NCBI RefSeq assembly: GCF_022063185.1
Contig: NZ_CP091913.1
Coordinates: 3,225,501-3,289,500, forward strand
Length of the DNA: 64,000 nucleotides
Direction: 5' to 3'
Source: Nostoc sp. UHCC 0870
GTDB taxonomy: Bacteria; Cyanobacteriota; Cyanobacteriia; Cyanobacteriales; Nostocaceae
Shown here: one piece after another, positions 1 through 9,637 of the stretch
How positions within the stretch are numbered: the first letter of the stretch is position 1
Layout: every line of letters starts with the position of its first letter
Notes under the pieces: model-generated
What the model was told of the DNA's origin: nothing
Databases searched by the model: none
What the model saw: the letters and a program-made list of their open reading frames with translations, nothing else
Position numbers and translations under genes: made by a program

Positions 1-452
1 CCCAACGCAGCATAGTCTACAATCCAGTATTCAGGGATACCCATCTCTTCATAATCAGCATATTTTAAGTAGTAATCGTCCCGCCAGTTAGTTGAGACAA
101 CTTCAATTATCAAAGGTATTGATGCACCTAAGCTAACGATAGATTCTTTTTTCCATAATGTTTCATTGACGAGATTTGCCTGATTTAGCACCAACACATC
201 AGGAAAATAACCAGAATCTTTTTCCAGAGGTCTAACTATAACTTGGTTGGGGATAATATAGGGGAGGTTTAATCGGTCAAATTCAACCGTGACTTTTCTG
301 GCGATAAAACCCTTGACTTCCTCATGTTCCCCTATTGGTTGTGCCATCTCAACAATGCTTCCATTATGTAATTCGTAGCGTACCGCAGTATTTTCGGGTA
401 GCCAATTGACAAATTCCTCAAATGTTACTGGCTTGGGTATGGCTTGAGTCAT
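1..452 (-). CDS. Uma2 family (DUF820) restriction-endonuclease-fold protein, C-terminus cut by window edge
   Basis: The reading frame starts at an ATG at 452 (MTQAIPKPVTFEEFVNWLP) and stays open for about 150 codons to the left edge, so the C-terminus lies outside the window. The pattern is typical of Uma2 proteins, which are very numerous in cyanobacteria: an N-terminal EEFVNWLP/YELHNGSIVEM segment, a conserved FPDVLVL (catalytic Asp of the PD-(D/E)XK fold) and IIEVVS with the catalytic Glu, followed by DDYYLKYADYEEMGIPEYWIVD. Family members are predicted nucleases, but their physiological role is not established. No partner gene is visible next to it. The family call is firm; the function is not. 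Confidence 0.9.
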   Translation of the reverse strand, partial: MTQAIPKPVTFEEFVNWLPENTAVRYELHNGSIVEMAQPIGEHEEVKGFIARKVTVEFDRLNLPYIIPNQVIVRPLEKDSGYFPDVLVLNQANLVNETLWKKESIVSLGASIPLIIEVVSTNWRDDYYLKYADYEEMGIPEYWIVDYAAL

Positions 453-783
453 AGCTGTTGGAGAATTACTGCTTTGAACATATTATCTCTAATCTAGGGG
501 ATTGCGAACAGAGCGTTTTATGTCAGCAGAAATATAAAATCGAGCCATGATATTTAGTTAATAGCAGGCTCTAGAACCACTTTCAACAGCTACTTTCCAG
601 GCTCTAGGTTGAGCTACCAAACCACGTCCATAAAACTGCATGAGTTCGTTTAATCGGTGAACTTCTACAGTTGAGCTAAGATTCCTTGTGATATTAAACT
701 TTCTTTGTTGGCTTCATAAATAATTTTATTTTCAAAAATTTTCCACAGCCAAACCCTTATAGCATTTGAGTTGGTTATAATAA
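453..783. other. Gap with possible gene remnant on the minus strand
   Basis: This 331-base gap has no intact gene. On the minus strand, around 715-556, an open frame of about 45 codons lacks a credible start and reads through VEVHRLNELMQFYGRGLVAQ and AWKVAVESGSRACY before a stop. Just downstream (548-492) a short frame reads MARFYISADIKRSVRNPLD. Both look protein-like and may be pieces of a decayed conserved gene. I could not identify the parent, and chance is not excluded. Confidence 0.25.
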
Positions 784-2019
784 TTACCGTTGATTAAATA
801 ATAAAAATACTGTCTGCAATGACCCTACAACAAAACCTAAGATTCCTCCTAAAGTAACAATTGCCTGCAACTCATTTTTGACAATTCCTTCAATAGCATT
901 TTCTAAATCAGCAGGTGATGTTGATTTTACGCGGTCAACAATTACTTGATCTATTGATAAAATAGGGATGGTTTGGGCTACAATTTTTTCTAAATCTTTT
1001 TCTAAATATCGCTCTAAAATTAGTGCTAATTCTTGACTGACAACTTCTAACGAATTTATAACTACAGGTGAGTTACTTAGACGATTTAACAGTAATTTAG
1101 CAATATTTTCCCAATTTACAGACTCAGTTAACCCTTGCAGTAATTCACCACCACTTGTTTGAATGTATTGGCGGACGGTTTCTCGTGTGGTTTTTCGCAG
1201 TTGGCGGACTGTCCCAATTGGTAAATTTTGCAATGATAGATTTTGCAGAGTTTTTCTGAGGCGATCGCGCATCTGCAAATCTTGTATTAATTCCTGTAAC
1301 CTAGCATTGGTGGCTTCTTTTTCATCTAAGCAAAAAGTCCGTAGCCGTGTAAGAGTATTCCGCAAACCAAACAGATTCGCCACTACCCAATAAGTACCAC
1401 TGGTTTTTTCGCGAAAGCTTTCGTCAATAATTTGAATCGTGCGATCAGTTAAAAAATCTATAATTGCCTGCCTTAACATATCTGGCGGCAAAACTACTTC
1501 CAAGAACCAATCAGCCAATCGAGTAGCTTGTTCTTCACTCAGTTGTAACTCTAGTAATATCTGGTCAAAAATTTGATTTATTTGTGCTTCTAAAAAGTCT
1601 TCCTGTCTTGCTAGCACCTTCAAGAGACGCGGTAAAGATTCTCCCAACAAATCACGCAGAATCCCCGCCACAATTTTTGTAGTTTTCTGGTTTTTATCGG
1701 CTTTAATTTGATCTATAGCCAGTCGCAATAACCAAAGAATTGCTGACTCTACCCGTTCTGTTTCTAATAACCTACGGGCCAGTTTTTGTAACTCATCTGG
1801 TGTCAGCAGTGACCCCATGATTGTATCAGAAATATTTTTTGCCAACCGTTCTTGATTCGCAGGAATCAATCCAGGGGTGAATGGTACTCTCCGTCCGGCA
1901 ATATAAATTGCTCTGTAGGGACGAAATAACATTTTGATGGCTATGTCATTCGTGAAATAGCCAATAATTGCACCCAATACAGGGGGAGATACATAAAGTA
2001 AAAGATGAGACCAATCCAC
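784..2019 (-). CDS. DUF445 family membrane protein
   Basis: A 411-residue protein. The N-terminus is hydrophobic ([20 protein letters not shown]) and leads into the DUF445 hallmark AIKMLFRP. The C-terminus is a second membrane segment ([20 protein letters not shown]). Between them lies a long amphipathic, charged region (about residues 60-370) likely to be helical. This is the usual DUF445/YheB layout: both ends in the membrane and a large soluble helical middle. The function of the family is unknown. The gene runs the same way as menG upstream but is separated from it by a hairpin-containing gap, so co-transcription is uncertain. Confidence 0.85.
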   Translation of the reverse strand: MDWSHLLLYVSPPVLGAIIGYFTNDIAIKMLFRPYRAIYIAGRRVPFTPGLIPANQERLAKNISDTIMGSLLTPDELQKLARRLLETERVESAILWLLRLAIDQIKADKNQKTTKIVAGILRDLLGESLPRLLKVLARQEDFLEAQINQIFDQILLELQLSEEQATRLADWFLEVVLPPDMLRQAIIDFLTDRTIQIIDESFREKTSGTYWVVANLFGLRNTLTRLRTFCLDEKEATNARLQELIQDLQMRDRLRKTLQNLSLQNLPIGTVRQLRKTTRETVRQYIQTSGGELLQGLTESVNWENIAKLLLNRLSNSPVVINSLEVVSQELALILERYLEKDLEKIVAQTIPILSIDQVIVDRVKSTSPADLENAIEGIVKNELQAIVTLGGILGFVVGSLQTVFLLFNQR

Positions 2020-2077
2020 AGTTTTTTGGGTGAATAATGAGGAATGGGGACTGGGAATTTTAAATCAGTTATCAGTC

Positions 2078-2119
2078 ATCAGTGAACAGTTATCAATTTA
2101 CTGGTAACTGTTCACTGAT
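2078..2119. repeat. Perfect inverted repeat (15-bp stem, 12-nt loop)
   Basis: The arms at 2078-2092 (ATCAGTGAACAGTTA) and 2105-2119 are exact reverse complements. It lies between menG and the DUF445 gene, among ATCAGT/AACAGT direct repeats. It could attenuate read-through, but it has no T-tract, so I regard it as an intergenic palindromic repeat. Confidence 0.7.
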
Positions 2120-2146
2120 AACTGTTGATACCCAATGCCCAATTAC

Positions 2147-2836
2147 CTATTTAATAATTACCAATATTCCCATCATACCGTTCGCGATGGGGTAGTGTGT
2201 GGCTGAGGTAAAACCAACTTGGTAGGCTAACTCTACTTGCTCTCTCCCTTGGGGAAAGCGATCTAAGCTGGGGCTGATGTAGGCATATTCTTCTTTCATA
2301 CCCATATGCTCGGCCATCGGCACAACTATATGATCTAAATACCATTGCTGAAAGGTGCGGAATTGGTGATTTGTAGGGCGATGAAAGTCTAAAATGGCTG
2401 CCCGCGCACTAGGTTTGAGGACACGGTGTAATTCTTGCAGACTACGGCGAATATCTGTTACATTTCTTAAACCATAGCCCATTGTTGCGGCATCAAAGTG
2501 ATTGTCATCAAAGGGTAAATTCAGTACATCTGCTTCTACCCAAGAGAGGGCAAATTGGGGGTAATGTGTTTGAGAGCGTTCTTTTGCCATTGTTAGCAGG
2601 TTGCAGGAAAAGTCTACTCCGTAAATTTTTCCTGTTGTTCCTGCACGTCTAGCCAAACTTAAGGCTAAATCACCACTCCCACAACATAAGTCGAGGCAAG
2701 TATCTCCAGGTTTAGCCGCACTCCATTTGATAGCCATTTCTTTCCATATGCGGTGTTGTCCCAGGCTTAACCAATCGTTGAACTGGTCGTACACTGGGGC
2801 AATACGGTCAAAAATGGCACGGATTTCGTTACTCAT
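2147..2836 (-). CDS. menG: Demethylphylloquinone/demethylmenaquinone methyltransferase (UbiE/MenG family)
   Basis: A 229-residue class I SAM methyltransferase. UbiE family marks are present: IFDRIAPVYDQFNDWLSLGQ near the N-terminus, the SAM-binding loop LDLCCGSGDLALSLA (about residues 48-62), and MGYGLRNVTDIRRSLQELHR in the middle. In cyanobacteria this enzyme performs the final C-methylation of phylloquinone (vitamin K1), the photosystem I electron carrier. Length and motif order are normal. The ATG at 2836 begins MSNEIRAIFDRIAP. The gene stands alone, with intergenic repeats on both sides. Confidence 0.93.
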   Translation of the reverse strand: MSNEIRAIFDRIAPVYDQFNDWLSLGQHRIWKEMAIKWSAAKPGDTCLDLCCGSGDLALSLARRAGTTGKIYGVDFSCNLLTMAKERSQTHYPQFALSWVEADVLNLPFDDNHFDAATMGYGLRNVTDIRRSLQELHRVLKPSARAAILDFHRPTNHQFRTFQQWYLDHIVVPMAEHMGMKEEYAYISPSLDRFPQGREQVELAYQVGFTSATHYPIANGMMGILVIIK

Positions 2837-2928
2837 TAGTCATTAGTCAATGGTCATTAGTTATCTTATAGCTTGTGCCTAAGCCTGGCGATTAATCGCG
2901 TCAATACTTCCCATATCCCCATTTTCTC

Positions 2929-3294
2929 ATGCAAGCCTCCCTAGAACAAGTTGCCCAAATTAATGTGCTTGCTGGTTTACCACTGGCAGATCAGGTAAGT
3001 TTACAACGCCATACCCTAGTGCAGAGCTACAGCAAAGGTGAGATTATTCTCCATGAGGGCGATCGCCTACCTGCAAAATTGTATGCTGTGGTCAGTGGTA
3101 CAATTCAAATCACCAAAACTGCGACCACAGGTAAAGAAACCATTCTACGGAATTTAGCAGATGGAGAAATTTTTGCTGCACCAGCTTTGTTAGGAAATGG
3201 TACTTCTCCAGCCACTGTTATGGCTGAGTCTGATTGTGAAATACTCACTGTTGAAAGAGATGCTTTATTAAAGGCGATTCAACATATTACCTAG
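2929..3294 (+). CDS. Stand-alone cyclic-nucleotide-binding (Crp/Fnr N-terminal type) protein
   Basis: A 121-residue protein made of a single cNMP-binding beta-barrel: KGEIILHEGDRLPAKLYAVVSG followed by IQITKTATTGKETILRNLADGEIFAAP. This is the classic CAP effector-domain pattern. The DNA-binding helix-turn-helix that normally follows in Crp/Fnr regulators is absent: the frame ends with a TAG right after the C-helix start (LLKAIQHIT). It could be a ligand sensor that works through a partner, or a truncated regulator. It is divergent from menG, with only a short gap between them. Confidence 0.8.
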   Translation: MQASLEQVAQINVLAGLPLADQVSLQRHTLVQSYSKGEIILHEGDRLPAKLYAVVSGTIQITKTATTGKETILRNLADGEIFAAPALLGNGTSPATVMAESDCEILTVERDALLKAIQHIT

Positions 3295-3519
3295 ACCTCA
3301 TGTATTTTATTTAAATTTAAGTATGCCGAATAGTACGATGAAGATTGCAAGTACCATCAGAATGCAATAATAGTAAATTCATATAAATTGTTTATGTATC
3401 CTAGATATTTATACGTAAATTCATGAATTTCGGGACTTCCAAATACCCGAATTTTATCGAAATTAAAGTCCGGTGGGCAATGCGGAAAATTTACGTTTTC
3501 GCCATTGCCCACTGTAGAA

Positions 3520-4023
3520 TTATTGAGAATGCTGCAAGATAGGAGCATATCTATCTTGTTCACGAGCAGCGACAACTAAAACTAAGCATAGAGCTGCGAT
3601 CGCTTTTTGCCATTGTTTTTTTACCTGCACATCTTCTACACCATCAAACAACCCGACTAAGCGAGGGATAGCAGCTTCTAAAGCCAGACGAGGTACTGGA
3701 CGATGTAAATCAACTAAGTTCATCAAACTTTCCTGGCGATTTACAAAACCAATCACCCATGTAGTCGTGTGATTTGGACTATCAGGAACACGTTTGACTC
3801 CCAACTCATTTTTGAGCCAGGTGTAAAAAGGTGGTAGTTCCTGCGCTAAAACTGCGCCTGCTGTAGGTAAGGTTTGTTTAAGTAAATCGATGTCTAAACT
3901 TTCTAGTTCTCGTTGTAATTCAGGAGATACAAGCACTTCAGTTAATGGTTTAGCGATAATTGCGTCTAACTGAGTTGAGGAAAGGTCTAAATGTTGGACA
4001 AAAGTCGTCAGTAGTGATTGCAT
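3520..4023 (-). CDS. Conserved hypothetical protein, 167 aa
   Basis: I do not recognise a named family. The protein is mostly helical in character (MQSLLTTFVQHLDLSSTQ; LESLDIDLLKQTLPTAGAVL) with a hydrophobic stretch near the C-terminus (KAIAALCLVLVVAA). No signal peptide or catalytic motif is visible. It is the last gene of a tight minus-strand group with a cupin (24-base gap) and a methyltransferase, so the three are probably co-transcribed. Start ATG at 4023. Confidence 0.7.
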   Translation of the reverse strand: MQSLLTTFVQHLDLSSTQLDAIIAKPLTEVLVSPELQRELESLDIDLLKQTLPTAGAVLAQELPPFYTWLKNELGVKRVPDSPNHTTTWVIGFVNRQESLMNLVDLHRPVPRLALEAAIPRLVGLFDGVEDVQVKKQWQKAIAALCLVLVVAAREQDRYAPILQHSQ

Positions 4024-4047
4024 TTTACAAAACTCCGAAAATAATTA

Positions 4048-4392
4048 TTAGCTATCTGCTGCTTTCTCAGAAAGAGTAAGTAGAAAGGCGAGATTGTCTT
4101 CAGCTTTTAAAGCATGAGGTGCATTAGCAGATATCAAAACGAAAACACCAAGTTCTAAAGCAATTTTTTCTCCTGATAATGTGAGTAAACCTCTGCCATC
4201 AAGTACATTTATCGTTGCATTGCGAGTTGATGTATGTTCAGAGATTTCAGCATTAGCAGCTAGACAAAATAAAGTATATTGACAAGCTTTATCTTGAAAG
4301 ATAACTTTGCTGAGAATTCCCGCACTGGGATATTCAATCTGTTGTTGTAGTTGAGTGACAAAAGATTGATGAGTGATAATTTGAGAAGTCAT
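4048..4392 (-). CDS. Small cupin-domain protein
   Basis: 114 residues with a single cupin barrel. The segment AEISEHTSTRNATINVLDGRG is a degenerate cupin motif 1 (E-H-T-S in place of the usual HxH), and VFVLISANAPHALKAEDN is motif 2 with a conserved PHAL. It resembles the AraC-ligand-sensor or DUF861-like cupins often linked to redox or metabolite sensing. It sits between a SAM methyltransferase (30-base gap) and the 167-residue unknown, which suggests one operon. Substrate and metal content cannot be told from the sequence. Confidence 0.78.
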   Translation of the reverse strand: MTSQIITHQSFVTQLQQQIEYPSAGILSKVIFQDKACQYTLFCLAANAEISEHTSTRNATINVLDGRGLLTLSGEKIALELGVFVLISANAPHALKAEDNLAFLLTLSEKAADS

Positions 4393-4422
4393 AATTTTGG
4401 GAAAGGGTAATGATGAGAAATT

Positions 4423-5199
4423 TTAATTAGCAACAGCACACAAAATTATGTAGCCTAATTCATCATGATATTGATGAAATATTCGGTGCATTTCTAAAAC
4501 TCTTTTACGGATAGATGTTTGCGTCAAAACATTCCAAAAAATCTGTAATGTATTGAAAAAGCCTTCATCTTGAAGAATCTGCTTTAAGTTCAATAAATTC
4601 ATCGAACCTGTTTGATGTTTCGCTATTTTTAATCCAGAAGTAGCAAAAGCATCAATCCAGTTATTTTCTGAAAGTGGTGTAGAATTAACTTTAATAACTC
4701 TGGCTAAATCCGTGTGTATTTCTGCTTCTTTAGCACGAGCTAATAATTCATGGGAGAGAAATTTACCCCCCGGTTTTAATCTTTTATGAATTTCTGTTAA
4801 TAGCTTGGTCTTTCCTACAGGGGATTGCATGGTAAGAATAGCTTCTGCTAAAACATAGTCAAATTGCCCCAAGGTGTCATCTAGATGAAAAATATCGCCT
4901 TGAATAATTTTGATTTGATTTTCTAAACCAGCAGCCCGGATATTAGCGCAGGCTTTAGCTACACTCTCAGGATTTTTTTCTATTCCTAATACTTTAACAT
5001 TGTAATGTTGAACCAGATAAATTGCACTATAACCAAAGCTAGAAGCTAATTCTAAAACTGTTGCGCCTGGTTGAAAATTAGCCCACTGCAATAATGTTTC
5101 TGTAGCTATTCTGCCACCGGGACGTAGATATTTTTTACCTGCGGCTGCTAGAACTTGGTGTCCGCTAGCTGTTTGCAAATTAAGGGTAGTATTGGTCAT
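4423..5199 (-). CDS. Class I SAM-dependent methyltransferase
   Basis: 258 residues. The Rossmann-type SAM fold is clear: GGRIATETLLQWANF, motif I VLELASSFGYSAIYL (about residues 47-61), motif II VLGIEKNPESV, then IIQGDIFHLDD and FDYVLAEAILTM. The C-terminal part (NSTPLSENNWIDAFATSGLKIAKHQTG, split here by its fold) is the usual lid region of small-molecule methyltransferases. It is the first gene of a putative three-gene operon with the cupin and the 167-residue unknown. The acceptor substrate is unknown. Start ATG at 5199. Confidence 0.85.
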   Translation of the reverse strand: MTNTTLNLQTASGHQVLAAAGKKYLRPGGRIATETLLQWANFQPGATVLELASSFGYSAIYLVQHYNVKVLGIEKNPESVAKACANIRAAGLENQIKIIQGDIFHLDDTLGQFDYVLAEAILTMQSPVGKTKLLTEIHKRLKPGGKFLSHELLARAKEAEIHTDLARVIKVNSTPLSENNWIDAFATSGLKIAKHQTGSMNLLNLKQILQDEGFFNTLQIFWNVLTQTSIRKRVLEMHRIFHQYHDELGYIILCAVAN

Positions 5200-5672
5200 T
5201 TATTTGACCCCTGAAACTTATCTATCCCTAATATGCCAGGAATTTATTATCTCGTCTTTGAGGTAGCTCAAAGAAGGAAGATTAAATTGCTTTTAAGAAA
5301 TCTAGGTGATAGGTGACAGGTGACAGGTGACAGTGAGAGGATGTTTGAAAAGTCTGTTTCTTTGTCATGTTGTAGCTTGCTTCTCCGCAGGAGTATGCAG
5401 CGTAGCGGAATGAAACATCTGGTGTATGTGCCACAAAGCCTAGATTCTTCCTTACAGTTCCTACCCTTCGGGAACGCTGGCGCGAACGCTTCGCTCAGGA
5501 CTCCAGTCAGAATGACATTTTTATACCTCATGAAACTTTTCAAACAACCTCTGAAGAGGGAAGTAATTTTAGGGTGGGCAATGCTAACGAGAGGAAAATA
5601 AGTGCTTCAGCTAATTTTCAGGATTGCCCACCTGACAAAACCGACAAGAAAAAACTGGTGCAAGATTTCTGA
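5200..5672. repeat. Gap holding small dispersed repeats
   Basis: There is no convincing gene. It holds AGGTGAC heptamer repeats (5308-5334), a CTTCTCCGCAGG / GCAGCGTAGCGG repeat (5388-5413) and a GGGAACGCTGGCGCGAACG / CTTCGCTCAGG palindromic repeat (5470-5502). These short GC-rich elements recur in other gaps of this window and are typical dispersed repeats of Nostoc-type genomes. A plus-strand frame through them is repeat-derived. Confidence 0.6.
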
Positions 5673-6488
5673 TTACTTACATTTTGACCCTTGCGGAGTG
5701 GCATCAGGGTAGAAAGTAACAATCGCCTGATTTTTTCTGACAAAAACAGTAGGAAAAGTTTTGCCTGTGTCCTCGTCACGCACGTTGTAAATACAAGCCC
5801 CTTCTGTATTTTTTTGTTTTTTAAATGCTAGGGTTGCATCGACAAGCATTTCTTCGGCGTTGCTGAGGTAGCTGTAACCTTTGATGACATCTTTTATTGT
5901 CTGATTACCTTGATTAATAACTACACCCATTGTATAAATTACCCCAGGAACAACTTCTTCTCTCTGGCGATTATTGGGTAATCTACCGCCAATTCCTTGA
6001 TTTTGAATTTGCAAATATCTGCCGTAAAAATGCAAGCCACCAATGTCATTGGCGTTATATATTTCCCCACAAAAGATGTGTTCAAAGCCTCGACGCTTAA
6101 ACCAAATATTAGTTAAGTCTTCGAGAAATTGTGTTTTACTTTTGCGTCCTGGGAATATTTCACCGCCGCTAACTGTTTGCAGTTTTTGTAATACCTCTGG
6201 GTAAGAAGATAATAACTGTTGAAATTTATTCTGGCTCACTCTTGTGCCAATAGCACCACAGGTATTAAGTACAGCTTTGTCAAAAGCATTTAACTTTGGT
6301 GCTGGCGGTGTAATATCTACCTGTTGTCCTCTGGGAAAATTTACAGGAACTGGGTTATCTACGTCATCAAAAAATGGTAATAGTTCTTGTTCTGGCTGCG
6401 CTGCAACTGGATTTTGCCAATAAAGTGGGCTAGTCAGCAATAAAACAGTAAACATCCTCAGAATTTTTTGGACTCTCAGGTTTGACAT
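5673..6488 (-). CDS. Secreted EndoU-family ribonuclease
   Basis: I start the gene at ATG 6488 (MSNLRVQKILRMFTVLLL), which gives a clean Sec signal peptide ending ...NPVAAQ. The upstream extension lacks signal character. The mature part carries the EndoU/XendoU catalytic signature: FEHIFCGEIYNANDIGGLH holds Glu-His, a Glu five residues later and a second His 16 residues after the first, the same spacing as E161/H162/E167/H178 in XendoU. A later Lys (IKDVIKGYSYLS) may be the third catalytic residue, and TVFVRKNQAIVTFYPDA fits the C-terminal strand. EndoU enzymes cut RNA at U and leave 2',3'-cyclic phosphates. A secreted form would act outside the cytoplasm, as a toxin or scavenger. No immunity gene is obvious next to it. 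Confidence 0.82.
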   Translation of the reverse strand: MSNLRVQKILRMFTVLLLTSPLYWQNPVAAQPEQELLPFFDDVDNPVPVNFPRGQQVDITPPAPKLNAFDKAVLNTCGAIGTRVSQNKFQQLLSSYPEVLQKLQTVSGGEIFPGRKSKTQFLEDLTNIWFKRRGFEHIFCGEIYNANDIGGLHFYGRYLQIQNQGIGGRLPNNRQREEVVPGVIYTMGVVINQGNQTIKDVIKGYSYLSNAEEMLVDATLAFKKQKNTEGACIYNVRDEDTGKTFPTVFVRKNQAIVTFYPDATPQGSKCK

Positions 6489-6532
6489 AGATTTAAATGT
6501 AGTGTTTTGCTGACAATCTAACACCAAAAAAC

Positions 6533-6569
6533 AAAGACGCAAAGCACTTTTTAGTACATTTGCGTCTTT
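6533..6569 (-). terminator. Rho-independent terminator of ilvC
   Basis: The 11-bp arms AAAGACGCAAA (6533-6543) and TTTGCGTCTTT (6559-6569) form a hairpin. On the minus strand it is followed by a T-rich tract (TTTGTTTTTT). It sits just after the ilvC stop and before the EndoU gene, so it would end the ilvC transcript. Confidence 0.75.
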
Positions 6570-6591
6570 TTGAAGGATTTAAAAGAATTTT

Positions 6592-7602
<1,011 letters not shown>

Positions 7603-7678
7603 TCAGCAAGCTTTGTCATGTATTGGCAGGTTTTTGATTGTACCTCAAATCATGTCACTACGGACGAACAATTAATTT

Positions 7679-7871
7679 TGGGGATTGGGGACTGGGGACT
7701 GGGGATTGGGGATTGGGGACTGGGGAGAATTTTTCACCACACAGCACTCACCACACAGCACTCATTACTCATTACTCATTACTCATTACTCATTACTCAT
7801 TACTCATTACTCATTACTCATTACTCAGCACTCAGCACTCATCACTCATCACTCAGCACTCAGCACTCAGC
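7679..7871. repeat. Heptanucleotide tandem repeats (two families)
   Basis: Two back-to-back short tandem repeat tracts with a 7-bp period. About 7679-7727 is built of GGGGATT/GGGGACT units, and about 7763-7871 of ACTCATT units drifting into CAGCACT units. Such heptamer repeats are a known feature of heterocystous cyanobacteria. The open frames running through the tracts in all three phases are artefacts. Confidence 0.9.
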
Positions 7872-7875
7872 ACTC

Positions 7876-8742
7876 TTACGTTTGTTGATCAATTTTTCTA
7901 ACTTCTGCTTCAGATAGTTTCACATCTACAGCACGGATAGAGTCTTCAATGCTGTAAATTTTGCTTGCGCCGGGGATTGGTAAAATACAGGGGGACTTGG
8001 AACGCAACCAAGCCAACACAATACAGTATACTGATACGCCCTTTTGCTTGGCTAGTTGTGCGATCGCTGGAATATCTTCTAAGTTTTTATGGCGACGACT
8101 ACCACCAAAGGGACTCCAAGGTAAAAAGGTTAATTCTTCTTGTTCGCAATACTGTAATACGCCGTCTCTTTCTGGCTGACGTTCCCACGGGTTGTATTGA
8201 TTTTGGACTGAGACAATATCTACCACCTCCCGCGCCTGTTTAATTTGTTCCACAGAAAAGTTAGATACTCCCACAAACCGAATCAAACCATTCTGCACAG
8301 CTTCTTTAACTGGCGCGAGGGATTCTGCAATGGTGTATTGTGGGTCTGGTGAGTGATATTGCCACAAATCAAGCGGTTTTTCACCCCCCAAAGCCTCAAA
8401 ACTGACGCGAATGGTTTGGCGCAGGTGTTCTGGATTTCCGTTACGTACCCAAGTCTGATTCGGACGCATTAAACCGCCTTTAGTCGCCACAATCACTTGG
8501 CTAACGTCACCTTGGTAACTGCTAAGTGCTTTGTGAATGAGTCGTTCATTGTGGTGTTTGTCTGATTCATCTTTGCAATAGGAGTCAGCAGTGTCAATGA
8601 ACGTGATACCCAAATCTAAAGCCCGATGGATAACTTGAATTGATTGCGATTCGGGGGGATGGTTATATATTGACATCGGCATAGCACCCAAACCAATCGC
8701 ACTGACAAAGATACCTGTTGTTCCTAGTTGTTGAGTTTCCAT
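7876..8742 (-). CDS. Aldo/keto reductase family oxidoreductase
   Basis: I prefer the ATG at 8742 (METQQLGTTGIFVSAIGLG); an upstream ATG at 8766 would add eight residues. The AKR TIM-barrel and its catalytic tetrad are visible: Asp and Tyr in TFIDTADSYCKDES, Lys in QVIVATKGG and His in LDLWQYHSPDP. VRFVGVSN-type and FLPWSPFGG segments line the cofactor site, and the C-terminal IPIPGASK loop binds NADP(H). The substrate is unknown. The closest general class is the YajO/Tas-like AKRs. The gene ends inside the heptamer-repeat border. Confidence 0.88.
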   Translation of the reverse strand: METQQLGTTGIFVSAIGLGAMPMSIYNHPPESQSIQVIHRALDLGITFIDTADSYCKDESDKHHNERLIHKALSSYQGDVSQVIVATKGGLMRPNQTWVRNGNPEHLRQTIRVSFEALGGEKPLDLWQYHSPDPQYTIAESLAPVKEAVQNGLIRFVGVSNFSVEQIKQAREVVDIVSVQNQYNPWERQPERDGVLQYCEQEELTFLPWSPFGGSRRHKNLEDIPAIAQLAKQKGVSVYCIVLAWLRSKSPCILPIPGASKIYSIEDSIRAVDVKLSEAEVRKIDQQT

Positions 8743-8886
8743 GCTTCTCGCCTGACTATATAGCATTATTAACTATTTATTAGCGAGTTTAAGCTATGTT
8801 GGCAATTTGTCTAGAGAAATAGAGATAGGGAAAGAGGTATTTTCTTGAGAGTAGCCACTCTAGCAGCGCACCACCCGCTAAGAATC

Positions 8887-8996
8887 AATTCAAAATTCAA
8901 AATTCAAAATTCAAAATAAAACACACACCTCCTTCCCTTCTATCCTGTCACCTGTCCCCTATCCCCTGTCCCCTATCCCCTGTCACCTGTCACCTA
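8887..8996. repeat. Heptanucleotide tandem repeats (TTCAAAA and CCTGTCA/CCTATCC types)
   Basis: A TTCAAAA tract (8887-8917) is followed by a tract alternating CCTGTCA/CCTGTCC/CCTATCC units (8943-8996). Both have a 7-bp period. The second tract abuts the stop of the next minus-strand gene. Confidence 0.85.
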
Positions 8997-9341
8997 TGAT
9001 TCTGTAGACTCAATTAACTTGAAACCCCAAGGCTTCAAAGCTGCGATCGCTATTTCTGGATTTATACCTTCATAAGCCTCCCATTCATAGGGGTGTTCCT
9101 TGGGGTGTCCGTCGCCAACGTTACCTGCAACTTTGATCACGGGAAAATTCGCCACGCGATCGCGTTCCATTCCTTTTGGTACGACTAGCCGGATTTTATA
9201 ACCAACAAACTTCGACACACCTGAATTAGCTACAGATTCACGGACTAAACAGATGTCACCAGCAGTCCCCCAAGTAGTTTGATAGATGTAGAGGAATGAT
9301 ATATAGGTGTCTGGTTTGATGGATCTTTTTAGAACTTGCAT
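8994..9341 (-). CDS. Hypothetical protein, 115 aa
   Basis: I do not recognise a family. The protein begins MQVLKRSIKPDTYISFLYIY and contains a strand-rich middle (YKIRLVVPKGMERDRVANFP) and a charged C-terminus ending ALKPWGFKLIESTES. No signal peptide, membrane segment or catalytic motif is evident. Composition and codon use look like a real gene, including an internal HIP1 site. It stands alone between the aldo/keto reductase and metH. The last codon lies at the edge of a heptamer repeat tract, so the C-terminus may have been altered by repeat insertion. Confidence 0.6.
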   Translation of the reverse strand: MQVLKRSIKPDTYISFLYIYQTTWGTAGDICLVRESVANSGVSKFVGYKIRLVVPKGMERDRVANFPVIKVAGNVGDGHPKEHPYEWEAYEGINPEIAIAALKPWGFKLIESTES

Positions 9342-9637
9342 TATCTGTAATCCTTACACTAAGAGAGAAAAATCATAGGAGTATCTTCTATGATTGGCTA
9401 CAACTAATTTAATTTTGCAACCCCGACAAAATAAAGTTTATGGCGTTTTTATAGCAATCGTGCGGAAACTTCCCGAAGACAAAAGTATTCCCCACTCGTG
9501 ATCAGCAAAGCGATCGCTTGGTTTCCTCTTACCTAGTTTACTCAAACTCTCACTAAACTCTCCCAATTGTGGAAAATAATAGATCAAGTGGAGTAACACA
9601 AAACTCACTTAGTTTGCTTATTTCCTCTTTTGAAAAT

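Noticed and set aside
5320..5601. Plus-strand frame in the gap upstream of the methyltransferase
   Set aside because: Built of dispersed repeats; no start signal and no protein-like conservation.
9342..9637. Cobalamin riboswitch in front of metH
   Set aside because: I could not find a B12-box-like GCCACTG core or the expected stems; no claim made.
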